Positions 31,165 through 39,833 are shown, numbered from the stretch's first letter. The stretch is DNA of 64,000 nt from Streptomyces sp. A1136 (GCF_004795055.1 NZ_SSBJ01000007.1:62001-126000); one strand, 5' to 3'. Translations and numbers: made by a program. Notes: generated from the letters alone by a model not told the origin.

Positions 31165-32430
31165 ATGACCGCAGCCGACAGCGCGCCGATATCGGCCCAC
31201 GTCCTCACCGGCTACCGCCCCGAGGACGGCTTCATGGCCGTTGAGCTGGACCCGCCTCCGGCCGAGTACGTATGGCACGACGAGCACGCCGAACAGCCGG
31301 AGCGGCGGTACGGCCCGGGAGCGGGCTACCACCAGTGGCTGGCGGTGGACGCGCGCGGCGGCGCCGTCTGGTTCGGCGACACGGACTGGCGTGCCGCGCC
31401 CGAAGACCTCGGAAGCCGGCTCCCCGGCCCACCGCGCAGGGCGCTCGGCGACGGGGCCATCCCGGCCCCCGGCGTCATGGTGCAGCTGCTCGGCCACCTG
31501 ACCCACGACGAACGGCGCGGCTGCTCCTGGCGTTTCTTCACCGCCGAGGAGCTGCACGCCCTCGCGCTGTGCGTACTGCCCGCCGTGCAGCGGCTGGTGG
31601 ACTCGGTCCACCGCATCGGGCCGGCGGGCGAACTGGAGTGGTCCGCCGAGGCGGCCACCGCCTGGGACGACATCGAGCACGCCGCGACCCACGCCTTGGA
31701 TTCCTCCGGCGAGTTCCTCCGGCCCGGGCCCCGCACGACACCGGCCCCCGAGTGGCGCGTTGAGGTCGGCGCGTTCCTCGCCGTGAACCCCGACCTGTGC
31801 GACCCCTCCTGGGGCCTGGCCACGGACGCGGAACTCGACGCCTACGCCGACTACCGTCCCGACAGCGGCTACGGCGGGGTACCGGGACGGGTGTGCCGCG
31901 CCGCCGATCGGCGGATCGAGGACGGTTTCACCTTCTACGGCCACCGTGCCGCCCTGTACGCCTACCGCGCGCACGCGTGCGGCGACCGCACTCCGACGGA
32001 CGCCCGCGCCTGGCTGGAGACGACGGAGGCGGGCAGGGGCACCTGGGAGGCGGCCAAGCCCCTGGGAGCCACTCTCGCCGATGTTCCGGACTGCGTACTG
32101 GCGGCCTTGGCCGAAGGATTCCAGAACGCCGCGCACGAGGAGGGTCTGGTACTGACGGGCCTGGACGCCTACTTGCGTCGGTTGCGCGCCGAGGAACGCT
32201 CCGCCGTCGACCGGCAGCTCGTCCGTGAAGCCGAGGAAGTCGAACGCCTCGAAAACACGCTCAAGGACTTCCGCGCCGCACGGAACCGCACCGTGACACG
32301 GATCCTGGCCTGGTCCGACGGGCGTGGCGATGGGGAGATCGCCCGCCTGGCGTCCGTACCCGACGACTACGTCGGCGACTGGCGGGCCCGCCTGACCGAC
32401 GACACGACGACCGCCACTCCCGGACCGTGA
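31165..32430 (+). CDS. Unrecognised 421-residue protein
   Basis: I do not recognise this family. The reading frame has strong Streptomyces-type codon bias and AGAGG nine bases before the ATG. The protein is soluble, acidic and rich in W, H and E; there is no signal peptide or membrane helix. Notable segments are GYHQWLAVDARGGAVWFGDT (about 53-72), LTHDERRGCSWRFFTAEEL (about 112-130), CVLPAVQRLVDSVHRIGPAG, WDDIEHAATHALDSSGEF, and a charged C-terminal helix (RLRAEERSAVDRQLVREAEE, about 330-360) that could be coiled coil. It stands alone upstream of tRNA-Pro, behind a palindrome. Function cannot be inferred. Confidence 0.75.
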   Translation: MTAADSAPISAHVLTGYRPEDGFMAVELDPPPAEYVWHDEHAEQPERRYGPGAGYHQWLAVDARGGAVWFGDTDWRAAPEDLGSRLPGPPRRALGDGAIPAPGVMVQLLGHLTHDERRGCSWRFFTAEELHALALCVLPAVQRLVDSVHRIGPAGELEWSAEAATAWDDIEHAATHALDSSGEFLRPGPRTTPAPEWRVEVGAFLAVNPDLCDPSWGLATDAELDAYADYRPDSGYGGVPGRVCRAADRRIEDGFTFYGHRAALYAYRAHACGDRTPTDARAWLETTEAGRGTWEAAKPLGATLADVPDCVLAALAEGFQNAAHEEGLVLTGLDAYLRRLRAEERSAVDRQLVREAEEVERLENTLKDFRAARNRTVTRILAWSDGRGDGEIARLASVPDDYVGDWRARLTDDTTTATPGP

Positions 32431-32560
32431 AACGCCGGGCGGCGAAGACCGGGGCGCCGGCGCCCCGGCCGTACGCGGGACCGGGCGCCCCGGACTCAGG
32501 CCGGGCGGACACAGGACAAGCGCGGTGGTCGCCCGCACCTCCGGGCCGGGACAGACAGAA

Positions 32561-32592
32561 AGGCCGCCCTCTCATGGTTGAGAGAACGGCCT
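32561..32592 (-). terminator. Terminator of tRNA-Pro
   Basis: Outer stem AGGCCG (32561-32566)/CGGCCT (32587-32592), a 2x2 internal loop, inner stem CTCTC (32569-32573)/GAGAG (32580-32584) and a six-base loop. Read on the minus strand it is followed by TTTCTGTCTGT, a real T-rich tail, 20 bases after the tRNA. Confidence 0.75.
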
Positions 32593-32612
32593 CCGACGTG
32601 CGTAAAGCACAG

Positions 32613-32686
<74 letters not shown>

Positions 32687-32808
32687 ATGCCTGCTGACCT
32701 GGGGATTTCCCCTGGCTGAACTGGCAGGGAAACAATACCGCACTTACCGGGGTGGTCGCGCGCACATTCCGCGGGGCCACGCGGTCTGACGGATCGAGGC
32801 GGCGGCGC

Positions 32809-32839
32809 TTGACCTCAAGCGGGCTTGAGGTCGCACGGT
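32809..32839 (+). promoter_or_regulatory. SoxR-type box and leaderless promoter of the transketolase genes
   Basis: GACCTCAAGC (32811-32820) and GCTTGAGGTC (32823-32832) form a perfect palindrome with a two-base centre. The inner CCTCAAG-N4-CTTGAGG is identical in arms and spacing to the established SoxR box. It lies between a -35 TTGACC (32809-32814) and a weak -10 CACGGT (32834-32839) with a 19-base spacer, the over-long spacing that MerR/SoxR activators correct by twisting DNA. The -10 ends six bases before the ATG at 32846, so the transcript should start at or next to the initiation codon. Confidence 0.75.
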
Positions 32840-32845
32840 AGGTGC

Positions 32846-33547
32846 ATGACACAGACAACCGCGGACGCGGAGTTCCGCCACCAGGACCTGGAACGTCTTA
32901 TCGCGCTCATGACAGGGGCCGAGAAGCACGGGCCCGCCGCCACCTCCACGCTCGACGTGCTGTGGGTGCTGTACGACCGGGTGCTGCGGGTGGCCCCCGA
33001 AACCGCCGATGACGTGGGGCGCGACCGGTTCCTCCTGTCCAAGGGGCACGGCCCCATGGCGTACTACGCCGTCCTCGCGGCCAAGGGGTTCTTCCCCGTC
33101 GAATGGCTCGGCGGGTTCGGCGGCTTCGACTCCCCGCTCGGCCACCACCCCGACCGCACCTTGATCCCCGGGGTCGAGATCGGCAGCGGCTCCCTGGGGC
33201 ACGGTCTGCCGTTGGCCGTCGGGACCGCGCTGGGTCTGCGCGCCCAAGGGCTGGACGAGCCGGCCGTGTGGGTGCTGATCGGGGACGCGGAGCTCGACGA
33301 GGGCAGCAACCACGAGGCACTCGCCTACGCGGGCTCCGCCGGCCTGGAGCGGCTGCACACCGTCGTGATCGACAACGACTCGGCGACGCACGGTTGGCCC
33401 GGCGGGATCGCCTCCCGCTTCGAGGCCGCCGGCTGGTCCGCGACCACCGTCGACGGGCGGGACCACGCCGCCCTGCACGCCGCCTTCACGGCGCCGCACC
33501 CCGGCAGGCCGCACGCGGTCGTCGCCCGCGTCGAGAAGAAGTTCTGA
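32846..33547 (+). CDS. Transketolase, N-terminal (thiamine diphosphate-binding) subunit
   Basis: A 233-residue protein equal to the N-terminal third of transketolase: STLDVLWVLYDRVLRV, DRFLLSKGHGPMAYYAVLA (the SKGHxxxxxY motif), GSLGHGLPLAVGTALGLRAQG and the thiamine diphosphate/Mg2+ motif WVLIGDAELDEGSNHEAL ... VVIDND. Its partner is encoded 29 bases downstream. Two-gene transketolases of this kind transfer two-carbon ketol units between sugar phosphates and may serve secondary pathways rather than the main pentose phosphate route. The ATG at 32846 has GGTAGG at an unusually short distance and is likely used on a leaderless message from the SoxR-type promoter. Confidence 0.88.
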   Translation: MTQTTADAEFRHQDLERLIALMTGAEKHGPAATSTLDVLWVLYDRVLRVAPETADDVGRDRFLLSKGHGPMAYYAVLAAKGFFPVEWLGGFGGFDSPLGHHPDRTLIPGVEIGSGSLGHGLPLAVGTALGLRAQGLDEPAVWVLIGDAELDEGSNHEALAYAGSAGLERLHTVVIDNDSATHGWPGGIASRFEAAGWSATTVDGRDHAALHAAFTAPHPGRPHAVVARVEKKF

Positions 33548-33576
33548 GACCACACACAGCAAGGGGCAGGGGAGAC

Positions 33577-34485
33577 ATGGACACCATGCGGGAGCGGTTC
33601 ATCACCGTCACGTCGGAGATGCTCGACGAGGACCCCCGGTTGGCACTCGTGCTCGCGGAGATCACCATGGACGGGTTCCGGCCCGCCCAGCGGCGCCACC
33701 CCGATCGGGTGATCAACGTGGGAATCCGGGAGCAGCTGCTCCTCGGGGTGGGGGGCGGACTCGCCCTGACCGGACTGCGACCGGTCATGCACACCTTCGC
33801 CAGTTTTCTGGTGGAGCGGCCGTTCGAGCAGGTCAAGTTGGACTTCGGGCACCAGGGTACGGGCGGCGTCCTCGTCAGCGCGAGCGCGAGCTACGACTGG
33901 CCTGCCGGCGGTTTCACCCACATGGCGCCCGGCGACGTGGCCCTCCTCGACACCCTCGACGGGTGGACCGTGCACGTGCCCGGCCACCCCGACGAGGCGC
34001 AGGCGCTGCTGCGCGACGCGTACGCCGCCGGGGACGACAAGGTGTACGTCCGCCTCAGCGCGCAGACCAACGCCGAGCCGCGCCCCTCCACCGGGCCGGG
34101 CCTGCACACCGTGCGGGAAGGGCGCTCCGGCGTGGTGCTGGCGGTCGGCCCCCTGCTGGACAACGTCCTCGCCGCGACCAAGGGCATGGACGTGACCGTG
34201 CTGTACGCGACGACCGTGCGGCCCTTCGACGACGCGGCCCTGCGCGCCGCCGTCGGTCGACGCGCGACGGCCGACGTGGTGCTGGTCGAGCCGTACCTCG
34301 CCGGTACCTCCACCGCCGCCGCTAACGACGCCCTCGGCGACCTCCCGCACCGGGTGCTGGGCCTGGGCGTCGGCCGCGCCGAACTGCGGCGCTACGGAAC
34401 CATCGCGGAGCACATCGCCGCCCACGGCCTCGACCCCCGTTCGCTCAGGGAGCGGATCTCCGCGTTCCTGCGGCCGGGCGTCTGA
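33577..34485 (+). CDS. Transketolase, C-terminal (pyrimidine-binding and C-terminal domain) subunit
   Basis: A 302-residue protein with the transketolase Pyr domain (about 1-165: RVINVGIREQLLLGVGGGLALTG, with the conserved glutamate in GIREQ that activates the cofactor; FASFLVERPFEQVKLD) and the C-terminal regulatory domain (about 180-300: GVVLAVGPLLDNVLAAT, VLYATTVRPFDDAAL, VVLVEPYLAGT). Together with the preceding gene it builds one complete active site. GGGGAG precedes the ATG at 33577. It ends nine bases before the stop of the opposing conservon-associated GAF gene. The substrate range of split transketolases in streptomycetes is not settled. Confidence 0.88.
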   Translation: MDTMRERFITVTSEMLDEDPRLALVLAEITMDGFRPAQRRHPDRVINVGIREQLLLGVGGGLALTGLRPVMHTFASFLVERPFEQVKLDFGHQGTGGVLVSASASYDWPAGGFTHMAPGDVALLDTLDGWTVHVPGHPDEAQALLRDAYAAGDDKVYVRLSAQTNAEPRPSTGPGLHTVREGRSGVVLAVGPLLDNVLAATKGMDVTVLYATTVRPFDDAALRAAVGRRATADVVLVEPYLAGTSTAAANDALGDLPHRVLGLGVGRAELRRYGTIAEHIAAHGLDPRSLRERISAFLRPGV

Positions 34486-34494
34486 GGCTCCGGC

Positions 34495-35040
34495 TCAACG
34501 ACCCGCGTCCTCGCGGCCCCGCAGGAGTTCCCCCAGTTCCGCCGCGAGGGCCTTCACCGTCCCCAGCCCCTCCGTCCCCCAGCGCCTCGGCACCACGTCC
34601 ACAGCGCACACCGTCCCGAGGACGACACCCCGCCGGTCCGTGAACGGCGCCCCCGCGTACGAGCGCACCCCGCTGCCGTCCACGACGGCGTTGCCCGCGA
34701 AGCGCGCGAAGTCCCGTACGTCCTCCAGCACCAACGCCCGGCGCCGGACGACCACATGAGGGCAGTATCCGAGGTCGCGGGTCAGTACGCGGGCCGGGTA
34801 ACCGCTCGGCGGGGCGTCGGGGCGGTGGTGGAGGCCCGCGAAGAACTGCCGTTCCTCGGCGACGAAGTTGACCCCCGCGTACGGCGCGTCCAGGGTCTCG
34901 GTGATCCGCCGCGCGAAGGCGTCCAGTTCCGCGTCGGGCCGCTCCCCCAGCCCCAGCTCGCGCAGCCGGACCGCTCGGGCGGGCGCTTCCCGGTCCACCG
35001 GGGTGAGCAGCAGGTGGCCGGTCGATTCGTAGTAGGTCAT
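34495..35040 (-). CDS. GAF domain protein at the end of a conservon
   Basis: A 181-residue protein consisting of one GAF domain (about 35-170): ARRITETLDAPYAGVNFVAEERQFFAGLH, TRDLGYCPHVVVRRRALVLEDV, VRSYAGAPFTDRRGVVLGTVCAVDV. The CPHVV cysteine and the AGxPxxxxxGxxxGTxCxxD run are the common form of stand-alone sensor GAF domains in streptomycetes. It lies 19 bases after the small GTPase gene on the same strand, so it is probably part of the conservon transcript and may provide a sensor input to it. Ligand unknown. Confidence 0.78.
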   Translation of the reverse strand: MTYYESTGHLLLTPVDREAPARAVRLRELGLGERPDAELDAFARRITETLDAPYAGVNFVAEERQFFAGLHHRPDAPPSGYPARVLTRDLGYCPHVVVRRRALVLEDVRDFARFAGNAVVDGSGVRSYAGAPFTDRRGVVLGTVCAVDVVPRRWGTEGLGTVKALAAELGELLRGREDAGR

Positions 35041-35059
35041 GACGGTTCCCCCGATCCTC

Positions 35060-35674
35060 CTAAGTGGCCGCGTCCGCCGCTCGCGCGGACCCGGCATCGG
35101 ACAGCAGGTGGTGGACGAGGGCGGCCAGTGCCCCCGTGCCGGACCCGGCAAGCCGCGCGTCACACCGCACGACGGGTACCTCGGGTCCGAGCCCCACCGC
35201 CTCCCGGACCTCGCCGGGCGTGTACCGGTGGCAGCCGTCGAACTCGTTGACGGCGACGACGAAGGCGATCCCGCGCCGTTCGAAGAAGTCCACGGCCGGG
35301 AAACAGTCCGCGAGGCGGCGCGTGTCGGCCAGGACCACCGCTCCGAGCGCGCCCGCGCACAGCTCCTCCCAGAGGAACCAGAAGCGCTGCTGTCCGGGCG
35401 TGCCGAAGAGGTACAGGACGTGGCCCCGGTCGAGGGTGATCCGGCCGAAGTCCAGGGCGACCGTGGTCGTCGTCTTCGCCTCCACCCCTTCCAGCGGGTC
35501 TTCCAGCGGATCGGCCCCCTCGCCGAGGTCGCTCAGCGGCGCCTCGGTGCACAGCGGTTCGATCTCGCTCACCGCGCCCACGAAAGTCGTCTTGCCCGCC
35601 CCGAACCCGCCCGCGACCAGGATCTTCAAGGTCGCGGGCAGGCCCCGGTCGTCACAGCCTTCGGCGTAGGCCAT
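35060..35674 (-). CDS. cvnD: Conservon small GTP-binding protein (CvnD)
   Basis: A 204-residue Ras-like GTPase of the actinobacterial MglA/CvnD group. G1 is LVAGGFGAGKTTFVG (about 19-33), T-rich switch KTTTTVALDFGRI follows, G3 is YLFGTPGQQRFWFLW, and G4 appears as VAVNEFDGC, a departure from NKxD in that the lysine is replaced by glutamate. Conservon GTPases act with the roadblock (CvnB) and DUF742 (CvnC) proteins at the membrane with the kinase-like CvnA. The ATG at 35674 lies inside the end of the DUF742 gene (23-base overlap), so translation is coupled. Confidence 0.88.
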   Translation of the reverse strand: MAYAEGCDDRGLPATLKILVAGGFGAGKTTFVGAVSEIEPLCTEAPLSDLGEGADPLEDPLEGVEAKTTTTVALDFGRITLDRGHVLYLFGTPGQQRFWFLWEELCAGALGAVVLADTRRLADCFPAVDFFERRGIAFVVAVNEFDGCHRYTPGEVREAVGLGPEVPVVRCDARLAGSGTGALAALVHHLLSDAGSARAADAAT

Positions 35675-36074
35675 CGAGCACCGCCCGCAGCAGGTCGATG
35701 TCGTCGGCGGCGAAGGTGTCACCGCCCGGGAAGCGGGGCCCCCGCGCCTCGACGGCCCCGTGCTCCACCAGATCGGACAGCAGCACCTTCACCACCCCGG
35801 CCGGGAGCCCCAACTGCCCGGCCACCTCGGCGACCGTCACCGCCGACGCGCCGGCGCACAAGCGCAGCGCGAGGGCGTGTTCGGCGCCCAGCGGCGCACG
35901 CGGGCGTACGCCGGTCGCGGTTACCAGCGAGAGCAGGTCGAGGGCGACGGCGGGCCGGGTCCGGCCGCCGCTCGCCGTGTACGGCCGCATGACGCGGCCC
36001 GCCGTATCGTCGAGCCAGGGGGCCGTGTCCCACCCCGTGCCGGCTCCGTACGCCCCCCGTGCCGCGGCCCTCAT
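35652..36074 (-). CDS. cvnC: Conservon DUF742 protein (CvnC)
   Basis: A 140-residue DUF742 protein. VMRPYTASGGRTRPAVALDLLSLVTATG (about 28-55) is the family start, and LRLCAGASAVTVAEVAGQLGLPAGVVKVLLSDLVEHG (about 72-108) is a winged-helix-like segment, followed by the ending DIDLLRAVLDGLRRL. Third gene of the conservon in transcription order; it overlaps the roadblock gene by four bases and the GTPase gene by 23. Its first 27 residues are an unusual Gly/Ala-rich extension; VMRPYTASGG could also start at an internal GTG, which would give the size more usual for the family. Confidence 0.85.
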   Translation of the reverse strand: MRAAARGAYGAGTGWDTAPWLDDTAGRVMRPYTASGGRTRPAVALDLLSLVTATGVRPRAPLGAEHALALRLCAGASAVTVAEVAGQLGLPAGVVKVLLSDLVEHGAVEARGPRFPGGDTFAADDIDLLRAVLDGLRRRL

Positions 36075-36502
36075 CGCTCCGTGTCGGCGACGGTCCGCCG
36101 AGGTGCGGCCGCCAGGTAGGGACGTACGCTCTTCACCAGCATCGCCATCTCGTAGCCCAGCACACCCGCGTCGGCGTCCCGGTCCGCGAGTACCGCCAGG
36201 CAGGTGCCGGCCCCGGCCGCCGATACGAAGACCAGCGCCGTGTCGAGTTCCACCACCACCTGCCGGACCTCGGCGCCCTCCGCGAACCGGGAACCGGCGC
36301 TGCGGCCCAGCGAGTACAGCCCCGAGGCCAGCGCCGCCATGTGGTCGGCGCTGTCGGCGTCCAGGCCGTGCGCACAGCCGACGAGCCCGTCCGCCGTGAG
36401 CAGCACCGCGCTGCGCGTGTACGGCACCCGTTGGACAAGACCGCTCAGCAGCCAGTCGAGATCGGAGAGTCGGCTCGTCCTGGTCGCCACTTCGCCGCTC
36501 AT
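36071..36502 (-). CDS. cvnB: Conservon roadblock/LC7 protein (CvnB)
   Basis: A 143-residue roadblock/LC7 domain protein: LDWLLSGLVQRVPYTRSAVLLTADGLVGCAHGL, AALASGLYSLGRSAG and VVVELDTALVFVSAAGAGTCLAVLAD are the standard strand-helix order. These proteins are MglB-like regulators of the CvnD GTPase. It sits 81 bases downstream of the CvnA gene and overlaps CvnC by four bases (ATGA). All four conservon components are present and intact. Confidence 0.88.
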   Translation of the reverse strand: MSGEVATRTSRLSDLDWLLSGLVQRVPYTRSAVLLTADGLVGCAHGLDADSADHMAALASGLYSLGRSAGSRFAEGAEVRQVVVELDTALVFVSAAGAGTCLAVLADRDADAGVLGYEMAMLVKSVRPYLAAAPRRTVADTER

Positions 36503-36583
36503 GGGGGTGTGCTCCTTGCCGGGGTGGGGGGTGGGGAGGGGGATGGGGAAGGCAGGGGACGCGGGTCCCGGCGCCGGGCGCCG

Positions 36584-38293
36584 TCACGGCCGGGGCTCCG
36601 ACTCGGCGCGCTCGAAGCCGCGTTGGAAGGACGCCATCAGGTCCGGATCGTGTACCGGGGGCTCGGCTTCCGGGGTGCGGCGCGGGGCCGGGGCCTCACG
36701 CAGTTCGGGTACGACGTGCTCTTGGGCGCGTCGCCGGGGCAACACCGGCCGGTCGGCGTCCCGGTCCGGGTCCCTCCGCGCGGCGGGCACGGTGAAGGCG
36801 ACCGGGACCGGGCCGGTGTGGACATCGGCGGCGTCGGCGAAGCCGGGGCCGGGTTCCGGGACGGCGTACGGAACCGGCACCGCCTCCCGCTCCGGCACCG
36901 GGAGCGGTTCCGTACGCGGCGCCCCGGGGACCGGCTCGGCCCACGCCGGCACCGTCGGCCCCGGGTCCACCGGCTCGGGCGGACGCGGCGCGGGAGCGGT
37001 CGTCCGTACCGGTTCCAGCGGGGGCGTCCACGCCCCCGCCGCCGTCCCCCACGAGGTGGCCCGCGCGCCCCCGTGGGCGTCGGCGGGGTTCGGCGCCTGC
37101 TCGCCCAGCAGTTCCTGCGGCAGGACGAGCACCGCGAGCACACCGCCGTAGATGTTGGACTTGAGCTCGACGGCCACCCCGTGCCTGCGCGCCAGCGCCG
37201 ACACCACGAAGAGGCCGATCCGGCCGTCCGCCAGCAGGTGACGTACGTCGATCCGCTCCGGATCGCCCAGCAGGGCGTTCATGCGGTGCTGCTCCTCGGC
37301 CGGCATGCCCAGCCCCCGGTCCTCCACCTCGACCGCGATCCCGGCGGTGACGCGTTCCGCGCGCACCACCACGTCGGTGTCGGGGGCGGAGAAGACGGTG
37401 GCGTTCTCGATGAGTTCGGCCAGCAGGTGGACGACGTCGGCGACGGCGTGCCCACGGACGGTGCCGCCCGCCGGGGGGACCACCTTGACGCGCGTGTACT
37501 GCTCGACCTCCGCGACGGAGGAGCGCAGCACCTCGCTCAGGTCGATGGGCCGGGTCCACTGCCGCCGGGAGGCGGCGCCCCCGAGCACGGCGAGGTTCTC
37601 GGCGTGGCGCCGGATGCGGGTGGCGAGGTGGTCGACGTGGAAGAGCTCTTTGAGCAGGTCGGGGTCCTCGACCGTGTCCTCCAGGTCGTCCAGCAACGAG
37701 ATCTCGCGGTGCACGAGGGATTGGAGCCGACGCGCGAGGTTGACGAAGACCTCGACCTTGCGGTCGCTGTCGGACGGGACGACCTGCCCGGCCAGCCGGA
37801 CCAGGGTCCCGTACGCCTGTTCGCGCGCACCGCGCAGTTCCTGCCCGAGCAGCCAGAACTCGTCCAGCCGCGCGGGGTCCGCGCCCGGCGGCGGCCCGCC
37901 CGGACCGCTTCGGACCGGGCCGGGCGGGATCTCGCCCCGCTCCAGCCGGTCGAGGGCCGCCCGCAGTTCTTGACGGCCGCGCAGGCTGGAGCGGCGCAGG
38001 GACTCGCAGCGTTCGCGCACCGCCATGGCGGCGCGCCGTCCCCCGAGCAGGGCGGCGGCGAGCGCGCCGACCACGAGCAGTCCGCAGCCGGTGAGGACGG
38101 GCCAGAGCCGGGGGTCCCGGGCGCCCGCGCCGCCGCCGAGCTGCAACGTGAAGATCACGGCGGCCGCGCCGCTGAGCCCGGCGGCGAGCGTGGGCAGGAC
38201 GGCGGCCCGGACCAGTTGGGGGCGTAACTGCCGACCGGGACCGGTCACGGCGTGTCTCGACGGAGCGTGGCGGGCGGCGCGGTATCCGGACAT
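36584..38293 (-). CDS. cvnA: Conservon histidine-kinase-like ATP-binding protein (CvnA)
   Basis: A 569-residue membrane protein with two N-terminal helices (about 27-48 and 60-80), a linker, a helical dimerisation-like region (about 130-235; LVHREISLLDDLEDTVEDPD, LFHVDHLATRIRRHAENL) and a HATPase_c domain (about 250-370; LLAELIENATVFS with the N-box asparagine, EVEDRGLGM, DGRIGLFVVSALARRHG). The long C-terminal tail (about 390-569) is Pro/Glu/Ala-rich and disordered. The DHLATRxRRHAENLxVL stretch replaces a normal kinase H-box. The ATG at 38293 is preferred over an upstream GTG at 38353 because GAGG stands at the right distance. First gene of the conservon. Confidence 0.85.
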   Translation of the reverse strand: MSGYRAARHAPSRHAVTGPGRQLRPQLVRAAVLPTLAAGLSGAAAVIFTLQLGGGAGARDPRLWPVLTGCGLLVVGALAAALLGGRRAAMAVRERCESLRRSSLRGRQELRAALDRLERGEIPPGPVRSGPGGPPPGADPARLDEFWLLGQELRGAREQAYGTLVRLAGQVVPSDSDRKVEVFVNLARRLQSLVHREISLLDDLEDTVEDPDLLKELFHVDHLATRIRRHAENLAVLGGAASRRQWTRPIDLSEVLRSSVAEVEQYTRVKVVPPAGGTVRGHAVADVVHLLAELIENATVFSAPDTDVVVRAERVTAGIAVEVEDRGLGMPAEEQHRMNALLGDPERIDVRHLLADGRIGLFVVSALARRHGVAVELKSNIYGGVLAVLVLPQELLGEQAPNPADAHGGARATSWGTAAGAWTPPLEPVRTTAPAPRPPEPVDPGPTVPAWAEPVPGAPRTEPLPVPEREAVPVPYAVPEPGPGFADAADVHTGPVPVAFTVPAARRDPDRDADRPVLPRRRAQEHVVPELREAPAPRRTPEAEPPVHDPDLMASFQRGFERAESEPRP

Positions 38294-38484
38294 CGGGGTC
38301 CTCGGTACGTGGGGCACGGGCCCCCGGGGTCGCCGGGGCCCGGTGTTGATCACCGGATACCCACGCTAGACCGCACGCTCCCGCCCGGGACGGCGAGTTG
38401 GGCAAGTTCACCGGGGTGCTTACCGCCTGGGAAGGAGCGCTCGTACGACAGCCCGAATCCGCCGCCCCGCCCCGCGCCGCGCCG

Positions 38485-39684
38485 CTACGAGCCCACGGCC
38501 TCCGGTTCCTCCCGGGTGACCACCGGCGCCCGCTCGGCCGCCACCGGCCGCGGGTGTCCGGCCGGTACGGGCGAGCCGTTCGCGACGAAGGGACGCCACC
38601 ACGGCTCGGCCGGCGCGTCCGCGGCGCCCGGCTCGAAGGGCTGGCCGGGTACCGGCAGGGCGATCGCCGCACCGGCCGTCTGGGCCGCCGCGAAGGTGCC
38701 CTCGCCGGGCTCGTCCCACGGGTGCGGGGCCAGGTTGAAGGTGCCCCAGTGGATCGGCAGCATGGTGCCGCTCGGTGTTCCGCCCTGGAGGTCGAGGTGG
38801 GCGCGCATGCCCTCCTGCGGGGTCATGTGGATGTCGGGCCAGTACTCGGAGTACGCCCCGATCTGGATCATCGTGGCGTCGAACGGGCCGTGCTCGGCGC
38901 CGATCTCCTCGAAGCCCGGGAAGTAGCCCGTGTCGCCGCTGTGGTAGATCCGGTGCGCGTCGCCCGCGACCACCCAGGACGCCCACAGGGTGAACTGCTG
39001 GTTGCGCAGGCCCCGCCCGCAGAAGTGCCGCGCGGGCGTGGCGGTGAGGGACAGCCCGGCGACCTTGGTGCTCTCGTTCCAATCGAGCTCGCGCAGCCGG
39101 TCCGCCGGGACTCCCCAGCGCTCCAGGTGCGCGCCGACGCCGAGCGGCACGGCGAAGACCGTGTCCGTGCCGGCCAGCGCCTTGATGGTCGGCAGGTCGA
39201 GGTGGTCGTAGTGGTCGTGCGAGATCACCACGACGTCGACCTCGCCCAGCGAGGCCAGCGGTACCGGCACCGGGTGCAGTCGCTTCGGTCCGGCGAAGGG
39301 GAAGGGGGAGCACCGCTCCCCCCACACCGGGTCGAACAGCACCCGGCGGCCGTCGATCTCGGCGAGGACGCTGGAATGCCCCATCCAGGTCAGCCGCAAC
39401 CCGCTCGCCGGCGGCTTGGCCAGCTCGGCCAAGGTCGTCGGGTACACGGGGATCGGCGCGCCGGGGCTGCGCCGCAGGCGCTGCTCCTTGTGGAAGTAGA
39501 TCTTGGCGAACTCGGCCATGGAGCCGGAAGGCCTGGTCCGGGCCCCCACCGGGTTCTGGAAGACCCCGTCGGCGAAGTTGGGCGAGCGCAGGATGCGCTC
39601 CAGCCGCGCGCCGGACGGGTCCGCGCCGAAGGCTTCGGGCCGCAGGGCGCGCAGCCGGGGACGCAGGGGACGGGAGCCGGACAA
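38485..39684 (-). CDS. Metallo-beta-lactamase-fold hydrolase, NAPE-PLD/UlaG-like
   Basis: A 399-residue MBL-fold protein. The metal motif HxHxDH is seen in VVISHDHYDHLDLPTI, preceded by LTWMGHSSVLAEIDGRRVLFDPVWGERCSPF and followed by RHFCGRGL, YHSGDTGYF, and IHWGTFNLAPHPWDEP. This arrangement is that of the N-acyl-phosphatidylethanolamine phospholipase D/UlaG branch, so a phosphodiester or lactone substrate is possible. A Pro/Ala-rich extension occupies the C-terminus. A TTG at 39684 with AGGAGG upstream is chosen as the start; an ATG at 39735 in the same frame lacks a ribosome-binding site. No operon partner is evident. Confidence 0.78.
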   Translation of the reverse strand: MSGSRPLRPRLRALRPEAFGADPSGARLERILRSPNFADGVFQNPVGARTRPSGSMAEFAKIYFHKEQRLRRSPGAPIPVYPTTLAELAKPPASGLRLTWMGHSSVLAEIDGRRVLFDPVWGERCSPFPFAGPKRLHPVPVPLASLGEVDVVVISHDHYDHLDLPTIKALAGTDTVFAVPLGVGAHLERWGVPADRLRELDWNESTKVAGLSLTATPARHFCGRGLRNQQFTLWASWVVAGDAHRIYHSGDTGYFPGFEEIGAEHGPFDATMIQIGAYSEYWPDIHMTPQEGMRAHLDLQGGTPSGTMLPIHWGTFNLAPHPWDEPGEGTFAAAQTAGAAIALPVPGQPFEPGAADAPAEPWWRPFVANGSPVPAGHPRPVAAERAPVVTREEPEAVGS

Positions 39685-39833
39685 GGCGCCTCCTGTGAGG
39701 ATGGGGGCAGGACGGTCGTACGTGTCTACGACCATCCCAACGCACACCGGCCCCCGAGGATTCCGCTTGCGGCCCCCGGCGTGTCGCGCCGCCCGGTCCC
39801 CTTCGCCCCGCCGCGCCCCCCGTCGCCCGCTCC

